The position numbers and the translations under genes were made by a program. DNA of 64,000 nucleotides, from positions 1-64,000 of the forward strand of contig NZ_JANQCD010000004.1 of the NCBI RefSeq assembly GCF_026672275.1. Reading direction: 5' to 3'. Shown piece after piece: positions 1-9,766 of this stretch (the first letter of the stretch is position 1; every line of letters begins with the position of its first letter). Below the pieces are notes generated by a model. The model saw only the letters and a list, made by a program, of their open reading frames with translations, made no database searches and was not told the DNA's origin. This stretch comes from Marinifilum sp. D737. GTDB taxonomy: Bacteria > Bacteroidota > Bacteroidia > Bacteroidales > Marinifilaceae.

Positions 1-107
1 AATTCATCAGAAAAGCAGCAGAGCTGCGTAAGATTTATAGTTTGATCATCTAAGAGTCTACTTAGGTACAGAGTACCGTAACTTTCATTTTTGTTAGTGT
101 TTTCCAT
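1..107 (-). CDS. N-terminal fragment of an unidentified leftward gene (runs off left edge)
   Basis: Reading leftward from an ATG at 107-105 there is an open frame of 35 codons to the window edge, beginning MENTNKNESYGTLYLSRLLD. It is divergent from asnB, with 232 bp between the two starts. I do not recognise the protein. The frame is short enough to be open by chance, but the start position and the divergent layout make a real gene plausible. Only the first residues are visible, so no domain can be named. Confidence 0.4.
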   Translation of the reverse strand, partial: MENTNKNESYGTLYLSRLLDDQTINLTQLCCFSDE

Positions 108-288
108 TTAATCATGAATGTTTTTACTCCCAACACCATTTTCCAAAACTTACTTTTCTACACACAAACACCCTCTCACAAAGGGTACATTTGTATTTTT
201 TATACAATCGCAAACGATAACGCATAATTTTTACAAGGTATTCTGATTATAAAGTTGTATTTTCAAACTGTATATCAAAATTAACCAT

Positions 289-310
289 TCGCCAAATAAT
301 CGTTTGGCGA
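289..310. promoter_or_regulatory. Perfect inverted repeat in the asnB 5' region
   Basis: TCGCCAAA (289-296) and TTTGGCGA (303-310) are perfect 8-bp arms around a 6-bp spacer, ending 29 bp before the asnB start. It could be a repressor operator or an RNA hairpin in the leader. A TANNTTTG-like sequence (TACATTTG, 186-193) upstream could be the -7 element, but I see no matching -33 TTTG. Confidence 0.5.
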
Positions 311-339
311 CATTTAAGTAACTATTAAACTAAATTTTT

Positions 340-2016
340 ATGTGTGGATTCGTAGCAGTATTCGACTTGAAGGTAGATTCACAGGAATTGCGCCCTCAGG
401 TACTGGAAATGTCCAAAAAAATTCGTCACAGAGGTCCCGATTGGTCAGGTATATTTTGTGATGAAAAAGCGATTTTATCGCACGAGAGACTATCGATTGT
501 AGATCCTCAATCAGGAGGACAACCCCTTTACAGCAAAGATGGCAATTTGGTCTTGGCTGTTAATGGAGAAATCTATAATCATATGGACATTCGAAATCAG
601 ATGAACGGATCCTATGAGTTCTTGACCAAATCTGATTGCGAAGTAATTTTGGCTTTGTACAAGCAAAAGGGAGTTGATTTTATTGATGATTTGAATGGAA
701 TCTTCGCATTTGCCTTGTACGATAAGGAGAAGGATATTTACCTGGTTGGTCGAGATCATATGGGAATTATTCCATTGTATCAGGGTTGGGATCAGCATGG
801 TAACTACTATGTGGCTTCAGAATTGAAAGCTTTAGAAGGATATTGTAACAAGATTGAAGAATTCCTTCCAGGGAAGTTCTTGTTCAGCAAGGATGGTGAA
901 GTCAAAGAGTGGTACCAGCGCGACTGGATGGATTATGAGAACGTGAAAGACAATGAAACTGATATGGCAGCACTTCGCAAGGGATTGGAAGATGCCGTTC
1001 ATCGTCAATTGATGTCTGATGTACCGTATGGTGTGCTTCTATCCGGAGGATTGGATTCATCTGTTATCTCTGCCATTGCCAAGAAATATGCTTCCAAGCG
1101 TGTAGAGTCGGGCGATGAGCAAGATGCATGGTATCCACAATTGCACTCTTTTGCGATTGGTTTGGAAGGATCACCAGATTTGGCTGCCTCACGTAAGGTG
1201 GCTGATCATATCGGTACGGTTCACCACGAAATTACATTTACCGTTCAGGAAGGTTTGGATGCTGTTCGCGATGTAATCTATCATTTGGAAACCTACGACG
1301 TAACCACCGTTCGTGCCTCTACTCCTATGTATATGATGGCTCGAGTAATTAAATCGATGGGAATTAAAATGGTACTTTCGGGTGAAGGTGCTGATGAAAT
1401 GTTTGGTGGATATCTGTATTTCCACAAAGCGCCTAATGCGAAGGAATTCCATACCGAAACACTTCGTAAGCTAAGCAAGTTGCACTTGTTCGATTGCTTG
1501 CGTTCCAACAAGTCGATGGCTTCGTGGGGTGTAGAAAGTCGTGTTCCTTTTCTTGATAAAGAATTCCTTGATATTGCCATGAGAATTAATCCTGAAGATA
1601 AAATGGCAAAGGATGGTAAAATGGAGAAATGGGTTATCCGTAAAGCTTTTGAAGATTATTTGCCAGAAGAAGTGGCCTGGAGACAAAAAGAGCAATTCTC
1701 CGATGGTGTTGGATACAACTGGATTGACACTTTGCGTGATATTGCAGAGAATGAAATTAGCGATGAGCAATTGAAAAATGCGGCTTATCGATTCCCGGTT
1801 AATCCACCAATGTCGAAGGAAGAATATTACTACAGGGCAATTTTTGCCGAGCATTTTGCTTCTGATACTGCAGCGGCTTGTGTTCCATCAATTCCATCTA
1901 TTGCTTGTAGTACCGCCGAAGCATTGGCATGGGACGAAGCTTTCCAGAACAATGCCGATCCATCGGGACGTGCCGTAAATTCGGTTCACAATGATGCATA
2001 CGAGGAAAAGAAATAA
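340..2016 (+). CDS. asnB: Asparagine synthase B (glutamine-hydrolysing)
   Basis: Makes asparagine from aspartate, glutamine and ATP in the cytoplasm. The 558-residue length fits the family. The protein starts MCGFVAVFDL, so Cys2 is available as the N-terminal nucleophile of the class II glutaminase domain (about residues 2-190). The synthetase domain follows, with the ATP-pyrophosphatase loop SGGLDSS at residues 235-241. Start choice is fixed by the need for Cys2 directly after Met1. The gene stands alone between a divergent gene fragment and a hairpin terminator at 2040-2070. The inverted repeat at 289-310 suggests regulation of the transcript, but the signal is unknown. Confidence 0.95.
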   Translation: MCGFVAVFDLKVDSQELRPQVLEMSKKIRHRGPDWSGIFCDEKAILSHERLSIVDPQSGGQPLYSKDGNLVLAVNGEIYNHMDIRNQMNGSYEFLTKSDCEVILALYKQKGVDFIDDLNGIFAFALYDKEKDIYLVGRDHMGIIPLYQGWDQHGNYYVASELKALEGYCNKIEEFLPGKFLFSKDGEVKEWYQRDWMDYENVKDNETDMAALRKGLEDAVHRQLMSDVPYGVLLSGGLDSSVISAIAKKYASKRVESGDEQDAWYPQLHSFAIGLEGSPDLAASRKVADHIGTVHHEITFTVQEGLDAVRDVIYHLETYDVTTVRASTPMYMMARVIKSMGIKMVLSGEGADEMFGGYLYFHKAPNAKEFHTETLRKLSKLHLFDCLRSNKSMASWGVESRVPFLDKEFLDIAMRINPEDKMAKDGKMEKWVIRKAFEDYLPEEVAWRQKEQFSDGVGYNWIDTLRDIAENEISDEQLKNAAYRFPVNPPMSKEEYYYRAIFAEHFASDTAAACVPSIPSIACSTAEALAWDEAFQNNADPSGRAVNSVHNDAYEEKK

Positions 2017-2038
2017 TTAATTTTCGTTTATACTTTCA

Positions 2039-2073
2039 GCAGGGGCTCTCCATATGGAGGGCCTCTTTTTGTA
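2039..2073 (+). terminator. Rho-independent terminator after asnB
   Basis: A GC-rich, near-perfect inverted repeat (GGGGCTCTCC / GGAGGGCCTC, separated by ATAT) is followed by a run of five T, 23 bp after the asnB stop codon. Confidence 0.75.
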
Positions 2074-2291
2074 TGAGCCTCACTTAATCATTAATATGGA
2101 ATAGATTTTTCATGTTTTTCCCCCGATTCTCCCACTTGTATCCACGAAATTCATGCCCCGAGGCACCATTCATGTGGATAAAAGCACGATATGGCTTAAA
2201 AATTATAGTTAACAGTTACCTCTCTTTTTTTACAATAGAAATTTTACATGTATATTGTAAAAGAAATCAAACCTACTAACACTCTAAGCCT

Positions 2292-2837
2292 ATGTACGCA
2301 AGCTCAAAACAAACCGTATTCTTTAAATACTATTTTCCATTTCTATTCATTCTAGGATTTGGGACTTCCTTCCTGGCTTCCGGATTTGTGGATACAGCAC
2401 CAGATGGTGTAAAAATAGCCTTTGCAATTATGTCAGTTTGGCTCTCTATTTTCTTTATACAAGTGCCATTCAGATTAAAGAAAATTACCACCTTAGAAAA
2501 AGGCATATTGGTTAAGGGAAGAGAAAGAAAGTTGATTCCCTATTCTGATGTGGAAAGTGTTGCCAAATTCGATTTAGCTGGTCCCTGGTTCATGACCATC
2601 AAGTATTTTGACCAAAAGTCGGGAGATACAAAAAAGATTTGTTTTATGCCTTCACAATCTCAAAAAAGAACCATGGCTGACGATGCCATCACTACTTTTA
2701 TTAAAGCAAGAATGAAAGAAGAGAATCCTCAATACAACGAGGACGACCAACCTTCAGCAGTAAAAAATTTCCTGATCCTGATGATGCTTAGTATGCCTAT
2801 TACATTAACTGCATTTTATTTCTTTATTTTTAGCTAA
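2292..2837 (+). CDS. Small inner-membrane protein with PH-like soluble domain
   Basis: A 181-residue protein of unknown function. Hydrophobic segments lie at about residues 10-32, 38-60 and 157-179. Between the second and third is a soluble stretch (about 64-130) with alternating strands, starting KKITTLEKGILVKGRERKLI and containing the PYSDVESV pattern seen in bacterial PH-like (bPH/YcxB-like) domains. That assignment is by eye only. It is monocistronic: 275 bp separate it from asnB, and a likely terminator follows at 2866-2897. No neighbour gives a hint of its job. Confidence 0.7.
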   Translation: MYASSKQTVFFKYYFPFLFILGFGTSFLASGFVDTAPDGVKIAFAIMSVWLSIFFIQVPFRLKKITTLEKGILVKGRERKLIPYSDVESVAKFDLAGPWFMTIKYFDQKSGDTKKICFMPSQSQKRTMADDAITTFIKARMKEENPQYNEDDQPSAVKNFLILMMLSMPITLTAFYFFIFS

Positions 2838-2865
2838 GGATTTAAAATATATAATTTGATTCCTG

Positions 2866-2897
2866 GGATTCCGACTTTGGTTTGGGATCCTTTTTTT
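2866..2897 (+). terminator. Probable terminator
   Basis: GGATTCC (2866-2872) pairs with GGGATCC (2884-2890), allowing one G-U pair, and is followed by seven T (2891-2897). It ends the transcript of the membrane protein at 2292-2837. Confidence 0.55.
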
Positions 2898-3673
2898 ATG
2901 GAACAAGCATAGAACGCGGCTCACACGGATGAGATAGATATTCACGGACAGAAACCTTTGCAAGGCACATTACTTTATAAACCAAGCAAATAAAAGACAA
3001 TATTACCTTATATGTTTGAGAAGGGAATGTGGATCATTCTATTAACAGGTATCAAATACCAAGATATAAGAATTAAGGTTCAAGAAATAGGTTTGTTCGT
3101 TCAATATAAAGACATATAATCTTAAGAAATCTACTAGATATTACAATATACTAATATACAACTTCAATATATAGACTTGATAACTCAATCTTAAGATATG
3201 CTACATTAATAAACAGACTTTATTATTAAATCTATTGACTCATATCATTAAAAAAGTAACTAGAATTTTTAATCTTTATTATCACACCTGTAATTTATTA
3301 ACATATATTTTTAATCAATAGTCTCTATGTTTTAATAAATGCACTTCCTCATCAAATATAACATCTATAAATACTTATCAATAACCTCTATATTCCAGTA
3401 AATAGATATTGTTCACCCATAGAATGACAAACGTTTTCATTCAAAACACACAAGCCTCTTAACGAGAACGATGAGTCATTCCAAATAAAATATCACAGTA
3501 ACAGAAACGACACATTCCTCTTGCTTATAATTGTTTTTTCTTTATTGTTTTCGGTTAATGAAAAATATATCTTTATTTTTGAATTGCATACCAAGTTAAT
3601 CCATCATAACAATTTAATCTCTACTTGAAATGATAATGACAGTTTCAGCTTGATTGTTCGCTGAATTTTTGGA
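2898..3673. other. AT-rich gap without a recognisable gene
   Basis: No convincing coding frame is visible on either strand. The stretch is very AT-rich, and two segments of about 30 bp (3314-3343 and 3377-3406, both beginning ATCAATA and sharing CTCTAT and TAAAT) look like a degenerate direct repeat. It may hold the promoter of the coiled-coil gene at 3674. Nothing else stands out. Confidence 0.5.
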
Positions 3674-4333
3674 ATGAGAATTATGAAGAAATTATCAAAA
3701 AAAATCAAATTGTGGCTTTCGAGAAGGGCAGTTAATAAATCCATTCATTATGAGAATATCAAAAATGGAGAAAGCCTTATTGTTGATGGAAAGAAGTATG
3801 TAAAGGTAAAACTGAAATTTGTTGACAGTTTACAATATAAGGCTGCCAAAAGAATGGATACCCTCGAGTCGGAAGCAAAAATTCTGTACCGTATGGTCAA
3901 AGATTTAAAAGAGAAGTTATCGGCAGCAGAAATTAAAATTGATTGCATGCAAGTACTTAATATTAATTTGGCAAAGGGAAACAGGGCTAAAAGGGATGAA
4001 AACAGTTTAAATCATCAAAAATTAATACATCAAATTAAACAGCTAAAAATCAAAAATAAGGAACAAAAACTTCAACTCCAGGAAATGGAAAAATTAAATC
4101 GTGAACTAAATGATGATATAAGAGAACAGACAGAAGAATTTGAAAGACTTAAAAACAAAATACTCCAATTGCCAATTCAGTATGAAACCGGGGACACACG
4201 TGAACTGAGACAGAGGATCAATGAGACAATCAATGGCCTGACTATAGACATGAACTCACTGCAAGATATCATTGTTCTGCATGAAAATCTAAACAGAAAG
4301 ATGTTGGAGGATTTGCGCAAGGATGAATGGTGA
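3674..4333 (+). CDS. Hypothetical coiled-coil protein
   Basis: A 219-residue, highly charged protein with no signal peptide or membrane segment. The N-terminus is basic (KKLSKKIKLWLSRR). From about residue 55 to 170 the sequence is a near-continuous heptad-rich helix dominated by K, E, L, Q and N, followed by a second helical region to the end. I recognise no family. A second ATG at codon 4 is an equally good start. The gene is flanked by an AT-rich desert and ends at a strong bidirectional terminator shared with the leftward PUL. An origin by lateral transfer or a structural role are both possible, and neither is supported. Confidence 0.65.
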   Translation: MRIMKKLSKKIKLWLSRRAVNKSIHYENIKNGESLIVDGKKYVKVKLKFVDSLQYKAAKRMDTLESEAKILYRMVKDLKEKLSAAEIKIDCMQVLNINLAKGNRAKRDENSLNHQKLIHQIKQLKIKNKEQKLQLQEMEKLNRELNDDIREQTEEFERLKNKILQLPIQYETGDTRELRQRINETINGLTIDMNSLQDIIVLHENLNRKMLEDLRKDEW

Positions 4334-4426
4334 AGAAATAAAATGTGGGTGAATTGGATGTAATGGAGTGCTCTGATTTGAACAGATAAATAAAGCATTG
4401 GTAAGCCAAGCTGAGGTCGGGATACC

Positions 4427-4462
4427 AAAAAAGGATGAAACCAATGGGGTATCATCCTTTTT
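4427..4462. terminator. Bidirectional terminator at the 3' end of the PUL
   Basis: AAAAAAGGATGA (4427-4438) pairs with TCATCCTTTTT (4452-4462), with A- and T-runs on the two sides, between the convergent coiled-coil gene and the last PUL gene. It can stop transcription from both directions. Confidence 0.8.
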
Positions 4463-4486
4463 ATTTACTAATTTGATCTAATCTAA

Positions 4487-5455
4487 TTATAGTGAATTCT
4501 TCTTCAAGAAATCGATAATCTCATCAACATATCCAAAGGCCATTCCAACAACCGTATCGGCAGCTCCATAATAAACTGCAACTTTGTTTTCTTCTGTTAA
4601 AGCAGCACATGGGAACACCACGTTTGGCACATCGCCAGCCAGTTCGTAAGGTGCAGCAGGTGCCAACAAATAAGGCTTAGAACGGTACAATACCTTGTCA
4701 GGATTTTCCAAATCCAACAAAGCTGCTCCCATGGAGTAACGGAAACCATTACAAGTATTGATTACCCCGTGATAGAACATCAACCAACCTTCTTCGGTGC
4801 GGATGGGTACCGAACCAGCGCCAATTTTGGTACACTGCCATGCACTATCAGTAAAATCAGCCACTTTCATTACACAACGGTGCTCTCCCCAATATTTCAT
4901 ATCAGGACTATATGAGATGTAAATATCACCGAAAGGTGTATGCCCATTGTCACTCGGACGACTCAACATGGCATATTTGCCATCAATTTTTTCGGGAAAC
5001 AACACACCATTTCTGTTGAAAGGAAGAAATGCATTCTCGCACTGATGGAAAGTCTTAAAATCGAAGGTATATGCAATACCAATTGTTGGTCCGTGATATC
5101 CGTTGCACCATGTGATCCAGTATCGGTCTTCAATCCAACAAACACGCGGATCGTATTTGTAATCCGATTCAATCATTTCGGTATTTCCCGCTACCATTTC
5201 GATAGGCTTGTGATTGATTTCCCAATTGATACCATCTTTACTGAAACCAGCAAAAATATTCATTTGCACCGCCTTGTTATCGCAACGGAATACACCAGCA
5301 AAACCATCCTCGAAAGGTACAACGGCACTATTAAAAATACTGTTGGAACCAGGTATATCGTACCTTCCAATAACAGGATTTTGAGAATATCTCCACATCA
5401 CATCCGAACATCCTTCAGGACGTTCCTCCCACGGCATATTAACTTGTTTTGTCAT
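4487..5455 (-). CDS. GH130 beta-1,4-mannosyl phosphorylase (Man-GlcNAc type likely)
   Basis: Phosphorolyses a beta-1,4-mannoside, most likely Man-beta-1,4-GlcNAc from the N-glycan core, to mannose 1-phosphate and GlcNAc. The 322 residues show no signal peptide, so it acts in the cytoplasm. GH130 features are the five-bladed-propeller strands, the YKYDPRV motif with the candidate general acid Asp102, and the conserved segments [19 protein letters not shown]-like WLMFYHGV, and VVFPCAA near the end. It is the last gene of the PUL, 6 bp after the symporter gene, which matches import of a disaccharide followed by phosphorolysis as known for Bacteroides thetaiotaomicron N-glycan use. Mannooligosaccharide or mannosylglucose as substrate cannot be excluded from sequence alone. 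Confidence 0.9.
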   Translation of the reverse strand: MTKQVNMPWEERPEGCSDVMWRYSQNPVIGRYDIPGSNSIFNSAVVPFEDGFAGVFRCDNKAVQMNIFAGFSKDGINWEINHKPIEMVAGNTEMIESDYKYDPRVCWIEDRYWITWCNGYHGPTIGIAYTFDFKTFHQCENAFLPFNRNGVLFPEKIDGKYAMLSRPSDNGHTPFGDIYISYSPDMKYWGEHRCVMKVADFTDSAWQCTKIGAGSVPIRTEEGWLMFYHGVINTCNGFRYSMGAALLDLENPDKVLYRSKPYLLAPAAPYELAGDVPNVVFPCAALTEENKVAVYYGAADTVVGMAFGYVDEIIDFLKKNSL

Positions 5456-5461
5456 TTGATT

Positions 5462-7345
5462 TTATACTAATTCAGTTTCTTTAATTTCTTCCTCTTTTTT
5501 CACCTCGCATTTGTAATCCTCAGGATAATCTTTCAATTTCTTGTACCAGGTAAAATACAACACAACACTCGATGCGACAAATAATAGAATTACCCAGGTT
5601 AAGGACATAAACTCACCAATTACCAGGTAAATTGGTATCAACACCAACATCATTTGCCAGCCTGTACCAATGGTACAGTTCATCATATCTCTCCAAAAAT
5701 CCTTATTGGGTTTCGCCTCTGGCTTTTGTTCTTTCAATTTCAGGTAAACAGGTTTCCAAAATCCCCAAGGACGAACACTATCATAGAATTTAATCAATAC
5801 CTCATCAGGTTCAGGTTTGGTAACCAAACTACCAATTACAGAGGCTGCAAATGCAAACAAGAAAATAAATGGGAATGCATAAATGGGAGAAACTTCAGGA
5901 AAAGCCAATGGTGCAATTAATGATGCCAACAAACCAGCTAACATTCCTGTAAAATAACCATATCCGTTAAATCGCCACCAAATCCATTTTAACAGGTTTG
6001 ATGCGGTATAACCTCCGAACAATGCACCCACCAACCATTTCATTACAGTATCGATACTTTCGGCAAAGAATCCGAAGAAAATGCCAACTGCCACCACGGC
6101 AAATGATGCCAAATACGACATTCGAATGTACTTCTTTTGCGATGCATTCGGATTGATAAATTTCTTGTAGATATCGTTTACAATGTAGGCCGGGCCTGCA
6201 TTTACGTTTGCAGCAAAGGTAGACATGAAGGCTGCTACCAAACCAGCCAACAACAAACCTTTCGCTCCCACTGGAATGAAATTATTCAAAGCATAAGGCA
6301 ATACCATTTCAAAGTCGATATTGTCGCCCATTTTATTGAATTCCGGTGCAAGATACACCAGTGCAAGTACAGCTAATCCCGTAATCATCAAATATCTTGG
6401 AACAAAAAGTACCAAAGAAACAATACCACTCATTTTGGCAGCATCTTTAGGTGTTTCTGTCGACAGGATTCTCTGCATATCGTAACTAGGAACAGGTCCA
6501 GCAATACTTACCAACATCCCTTTGAATATCATCATCATCATCAATACCGAGAACAATGAATAACCATCGGTTTCAATTTTGTTGTTTACTGCTGGTATCA
6601 AATGATCCCAATTCAAATCCAGATTCCAACCAAAGAATATATCTTTCCAGCCTTCAGGAATTGCTGCAGATATTTGTTCTGGACTCACCAAAGAAATGGC
6701 AATTACACCAACCATGATACAGGCGATGGTCATAATTACAAACTGTAAAACTTCGGTAAATACCACCGAGTACATTCCCCCTTTTATCACGTAAAGTGTG
6801 GTTAGCCCCATAATGATAATGGCATACATGTTCTCAGAACTAATGGTAATTCCCATTACATAGGTTTGCAGATTCCAAGGAAAAAATGTTTGGGCAAACT
6901 TCCCTACTCCAACAAACCCATATGTAATAAAACCAATTACACTCACAATGGCGAACAGTACCACAATCAGGTGAGATAATTGGGAACCTTTGTCATCTCC
7001 AAACCTGGTTTTTAACCACTCGGCACCGGTCATTACATTCGATCGGCGCAACCAAATTGCCAAAAACATCATCAGGAAAATCTGGTTCCAAACCGGCCAC
7101 AACCAAGGAATCCAAACCGATTTTAAACCATATACAAACAGTATGGTAACCGTCCACATGGTTCCGGTAATATCGAACATTCCCGATGCGTTGGAAACAC
7201 CAAGCATGTACCAGGGAATTTTATTTCCTCCCAAAAAGTAGTTCGATAAGTTTTTTGATGCCTTTGCGGACAACAAGTAACCAATTACAATGGTTAGAAC
7301 AATGTATCCGATAATGATGGATATGTCGAGTACTGATAGATTCAT
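5462..7345 (-). CDS. Sodium/solute symporter (SSS family), probable core-sugar importer
   Basis: A 627-residue inner-membrane transporter of the SSS/SLC5 family with about 14 to 15 hydrophobic helices. The N-terminus MNLSVLDISIIIGYIVLTIV has no cleavable signal and leads straight into the first helix. Family features include NYFLGGNKIPWYMLGVSN in the first loop, the GGMYSVVFTEVLQF region, and the LLLAGLVAAFMSTFAANVN stretch typical of sugar-type SSS carriers. It lies between a GH92 gene (18 bp upstream) and GH130 (6 bp downstream), so the likely cargo is Man-GlcNAc or a related small oligosaccharide made in the periplasm. The substrate is inferred from context only. The C-terminus ends in an acidic/basic tail, EVKKEEEIKETELV. 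Confidence 0.88.
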   Translation of the reverse strand: MNLSVLDISIIIGYIVLTIVIGYLLSAKASKNLSNYFLGGNKIPWYMLGVSNASGMFDITGTMWTVTILFVYGLKSVWIPWLWPVWNQIFLMMFLAIWLRRSNVMTGAEWLKTRFGDDKGSQLSHLIVVLFAIVSVIGFITYGFVGVGKFAQTFFPWNLQTYVMGITISSENMYAIIIMGLTTLYVIKGGMYSVVFTEVLQFVIMTIACIMVGVIAISLVSPEQISAAIPEGWKDIFFGWNLDLNWDHLIPAVNNKIETDGYSLFSVLMMMMIFKGMLVSIAGPVPSYDMQRILSTETPKDAAKMSGIVSLVLFVPRYLMITGLAVLALVYLAPEFNKMGDNIDFEMVLPYALNNFIPVGAKGLLLAGLVAAFMSTFAANVNAGPAYIVNDIYKKFINPNASQKKYIRMSYLASFAVVAVGIFFGFFAESIDTVMKWLVGALFGGYTASNLLKWIWWRFNGYGYFTGMLAGLLASLIAPLAFPEVSPIYAFPFIFLFAFAASVIGSLVTKPEPDEVLIKFYDSVRPWGFWKPVYLKLKEQKPEAKPNKDFWRDMMNCTIGTGWQMMLVLIPIYLVIGEFMSLTWVILLFVASSVVLYFTWYKKLKDYPEDYKCEVKKEEEIKETELV

Positions 7346-7363
7346 TATATTCTATTTAGTTTT

Positions 7364-9604
7364 TTACTTGCTTGATTTTAATTCAAATTCAATTGTTCCT
7401 CCTTTTACCAAATCGTCATGATTGATAAAGTAGCTGGAATGATTTGAACCATTTCGTTTAATGCTTTTGATGTAAATATCATTTGCATTCTTCTTTTTCG
7501 TAACAATTTCCAATTTCTTTCCAGGATAAAATTCCTGGTTAAGCTCTATGGTAATTTTATCGAAGACCGGCGATGTTAGTGCGTAATCCGTATCTCCAGG
7601 GCAAACAGGATACATGCCCATCATGCTGTAAACAATCCAGGCTGAAAGTGTTCCACAATCGTCATTACCCGGAATTCCATCAGGTGCATTTTTATAGTAT
7701 TCATCCACCAAGCGACGAACTTCTTTCTGTGTCCTCCACTCTTCCCCTTTAAAATAGTTGAACAGGAATGGGTAATGGATATCCGGCTCGTTGGCCATAT
7801 CGTAAAGATCCTCATCGAATACTTTCTGTAGCTTGTTTACAAAATTCTTTTTACCACCCATTATTTTGGTCAGTCCTTTAATGTCATGAGGCACGCAAAA
7901 AGTATATTGCCATGATGTTCCTTCATGAAAACCCGGACATGGCTCAAAGTTTTCACCTTGCTTTGGATCGAAATTCTTTAGGAAAGTACCATCGGCAAGT
8001 TTAGGTCTCAATACGCCAAATTCTTTCGAATAGTAATTTTTATAGCCTAAAGATTGATTCAGAAACTTCTGATAATCTGCTTTCTTCCCAAGAGCTTTTG
8101 CAAACTGAGCCAGGTTCCAATCGGCAATATAATATTCCAATGCATGCGATACCGAATTATCGAATTCCTCTTCAATTGGCACATATCCTTCTGCCAGGTA
8201 ATGATCGATATCAGGACGCAACTTGTTTTTTGCACCTTCAATGGTCGCCGATTTATACATTGCTTCATAAGCAGCATTTACATCAAAATCGGTTAAACCA
8301 CGCAAATAAGAATCTACAATTACCGGAATTGACGGATCGCCTTCCATTACATGTGTTTCCTTTGAATTCAATTCCCATTTAGGTAGCCAGCCACTTTCCT
8401 TGTACATATCTACCATAGAGCGAACCATATCCAATTGTTCCTGTGGATAAAGCAGAGCCATTAATGGGTGAAAGTTTCGGTAGGTATCCCAAAGAGAAAA
8501 CACGGTGTAGCGATTGCAATCATTGGTTTCCTTAATTTCGAAAGATTCCATTGCTGGATATTGCCCATTTACATCATTAATGATATTCGGATGAATTTGA
8601 GTATGATACAAAGCCGTGTAGAAAATGGTTTTCTGATCTTTTGTTCCTCCTTCAACCTTAACACTACCTAAAATATCGTTCCACTCTTTTTCTGCTTCTG
8701 CTCTAGTCTTCTCAAAATCAAAATCATTCGACTCTGCTTTAAGGTTTAATCGAGCATTCTCGATGCTAACATAGGAAACCCCAACTTCTACAATAATTTG
8801 TTCGTTTTCTTCTGTATCAAATGTGAAATAAGCTCCAATTTCGTTACCAAACATTTCCCGGGTAAATCCATCGTAGTATTTGTATTCACCCGAAGTTTTG
8901 CTCCAAGCTGCTTCTGCTTGTAGTTTTGGCATGTTTTTCCATACTCCAAAATTCTTTGCTGGTTTACTGAATCGGGCCACAAAATAGACAGGACGCTCCG
9001 ATCCATCATTGTAACAGAAAGTACCTGTCATTCGAGAACCTTCAATTTCCTTGTTATTAACGATTCTCACCTTAGCTCCTACTTCGTTGGTTAATCCTAA
9101 TCCAAGATTTAATAGAATATTTGATTCTCCTTTTGGAAAGGTATATCGACTTATGCCAGTGCGTTTTGTAGAACTCAGTTCTGCCTTGATGCTGTACTTT
9201 TCCAAATTAGTGGCATAATAGCCTGGTGTTGCCTTTTGGTTCTTCATAACAGAACCATATTGCTTGTGGTCAGCATTGACTTTTCCTCTGGTTGGCATCA
9301 ATAAAATAACACCAAGTTCCGGACAGCCCACTCCACTTAAATTTACGTGAGAAAATCCGGTAAGGTATGAGTTATCCCATGAGTATGGTGTAGACCACCA
9401 ACGTGCATCCTTATCGTATTTATTGATATCCGATCCGGAAACATTAAATGGAGTTACCGAAACCATTCCTCGCGGCACAATGGCCCCTGGATTTGTGGTT
9501 CCAAAATTCGTTGTCCCGATAAACGGGTTTACAAACTGTGTAAATTGTGCAAAACAATTCGTGAAAGACAGAAGGATTAGCAGGATTCCTGAGAATATCT
9601 TCAT
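7364..9604 (-). CDS. GH92 alpha-mannosidase (variant with ANEPDIHYP motif)
   Basis: A calcium-dependent exo-alpha-mannosidase of 746 residues, exported by a signal peptide (MKIFSGILLILLSFTNCFA). GH92 landmarks are SLWDTYRNFHPL near residues 370-380, the general acid region HEGTSWQY with Glu561, and GNDDCGTLSAW (646-656) with the catalytic aspartates. The segment NEPDIHYPFLFNY at 605-617 differs from the HGNEPSHH and HGNQPIQH versions in the two other GH92 proteins of this locus, which suggests a different linkage preference. It opens the GH92-SSS-GH130 block and has the shared 17-bp element and a hairpin in its 162-bp upstream region. It has no lipobox, so it is probably soluble in the periplasm. 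Confidence 0.93.
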   Translation of the reverse strand: MKIFSGILLILLSFTNCFAQFTQFVNPFIGTTNFGTTNPGAIVPRGMVSVTPFNVSGSDINKYDKDARWWSTPYSWDNSYLTGFSHVNLSGVGCPELGVILLMPTRGKVNADHKQYGSVMKNQKATPGYYATNLEKYSIKAELSSTKRTGISRYTFPKGESNILLNLGLGLTNEVGAKVRIVNNKEIEGSRMTGTFCYNDGSERPVYFVARFSKPAKNFGVWKNMPKLQAEAAWSKTSGEYKYYDGFTREMFGNEIGAYFTFDTEENEQIIVEVGVSYVSIENARLNLKAESNDFDFEKTRAEAEKEWNDILGSVKVEGGTKDQKTIFYTALYHTQIHPNIINDVNGQYPAMESFEIKETNDCNRYTVFSLWDTYRNFHPLMALLYPQEQLDMVRSMVDMYKESGWLPKWELNSKETHVMEGDPSIPVIVDSYLRGLTDFDVNAAYEAMYKSATIEGAKNKLRPDIDHYLAEGYVPIEEEFDNSVSHALEYYIADWNLAQFAKALGKKADYQKFLNQSLGYKNYYSKEFGVLRPKLADGTFLKNFDPKQGENFEPCPGFHEGTSWQYTFCVPHDIKGLTKIMGGKKNFVNKLQKVFDEDLYDMANEPDIHYPFLFNYFKGEEWRTQKEVRRLVDEYYKNAPDGIPGNDDCGTLSAWIVYSMMGMYPVCPGDTDYALTSPVFDKITIELNQEFYPGKKLEIVTKKKNANDIYIKSIKRNGSNHSSYFINHDDLVKGGTIEFELKSSK

Positions 9605-9639
9605 CCAGTTTAGATTTTAGGTTTGTTATAAAAAGTAAT

Positions 9640-9681
9640 ACCGAACGGGAGTTTCGCCAGCCAAGCACCTTCCCGATCGGT
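9640..9681 (-). terminator. Hairpin between the GH97 gene and the GH92 block
   Basis: ACCGAACGGGA (9640-9650) and TCCCGATCGGT (9671-9681) form an 11-bp stem with one mismatch. On the minus strand it is followed by a short T-rich stretch. It sits downstream of the palindromic element and upstream of the GH92 start, so it may be a terminator of the GH125-GH65-GH97 transcript or a leader structure of the GH92 transcript. Confidence 0.5.
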
Positions 9682-9728
9682 TCTCTAATTTATCTGTTAG
9701 CCAAATTAAGGCTTTACTGATTAAAAGC

Positions 9729-9749
9729 AGATTAATTCACGATTAATCT
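9729..9749. promoter_or_regulatory. Palindromic operator candidate upstream of GH92 block
   Basis: AGATTAAT (9729-9736) and ATTAATCT (9742-9749) are perfect arms around TCACG. The inner 17 bp, ATTAATTCACGATTAAT, recurs exactly at 31038-31054 upstream of susC. Sharing between two control regions of one locus argues for a common transcription factor, possibly the regulator at 31359. Confidence 0.65.
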
Positions 9750-9766
9750 ATAAAATGATTTATTAA

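Noticed and set aside
2898-3673. A decayed gene or insertion in the AT-rich gap
   Set aside because: No terminal inverted repeats, no transposase-like frame on either strand, and only weak degenerate repeats.
4940-5470. 176-residue plus-strand frame opposite the GH130 gene
   Set aside because: It lies fully antisense to a gene with clear family motifs, and its sequence has no domain pattern; it is a by-product of the coding strand.
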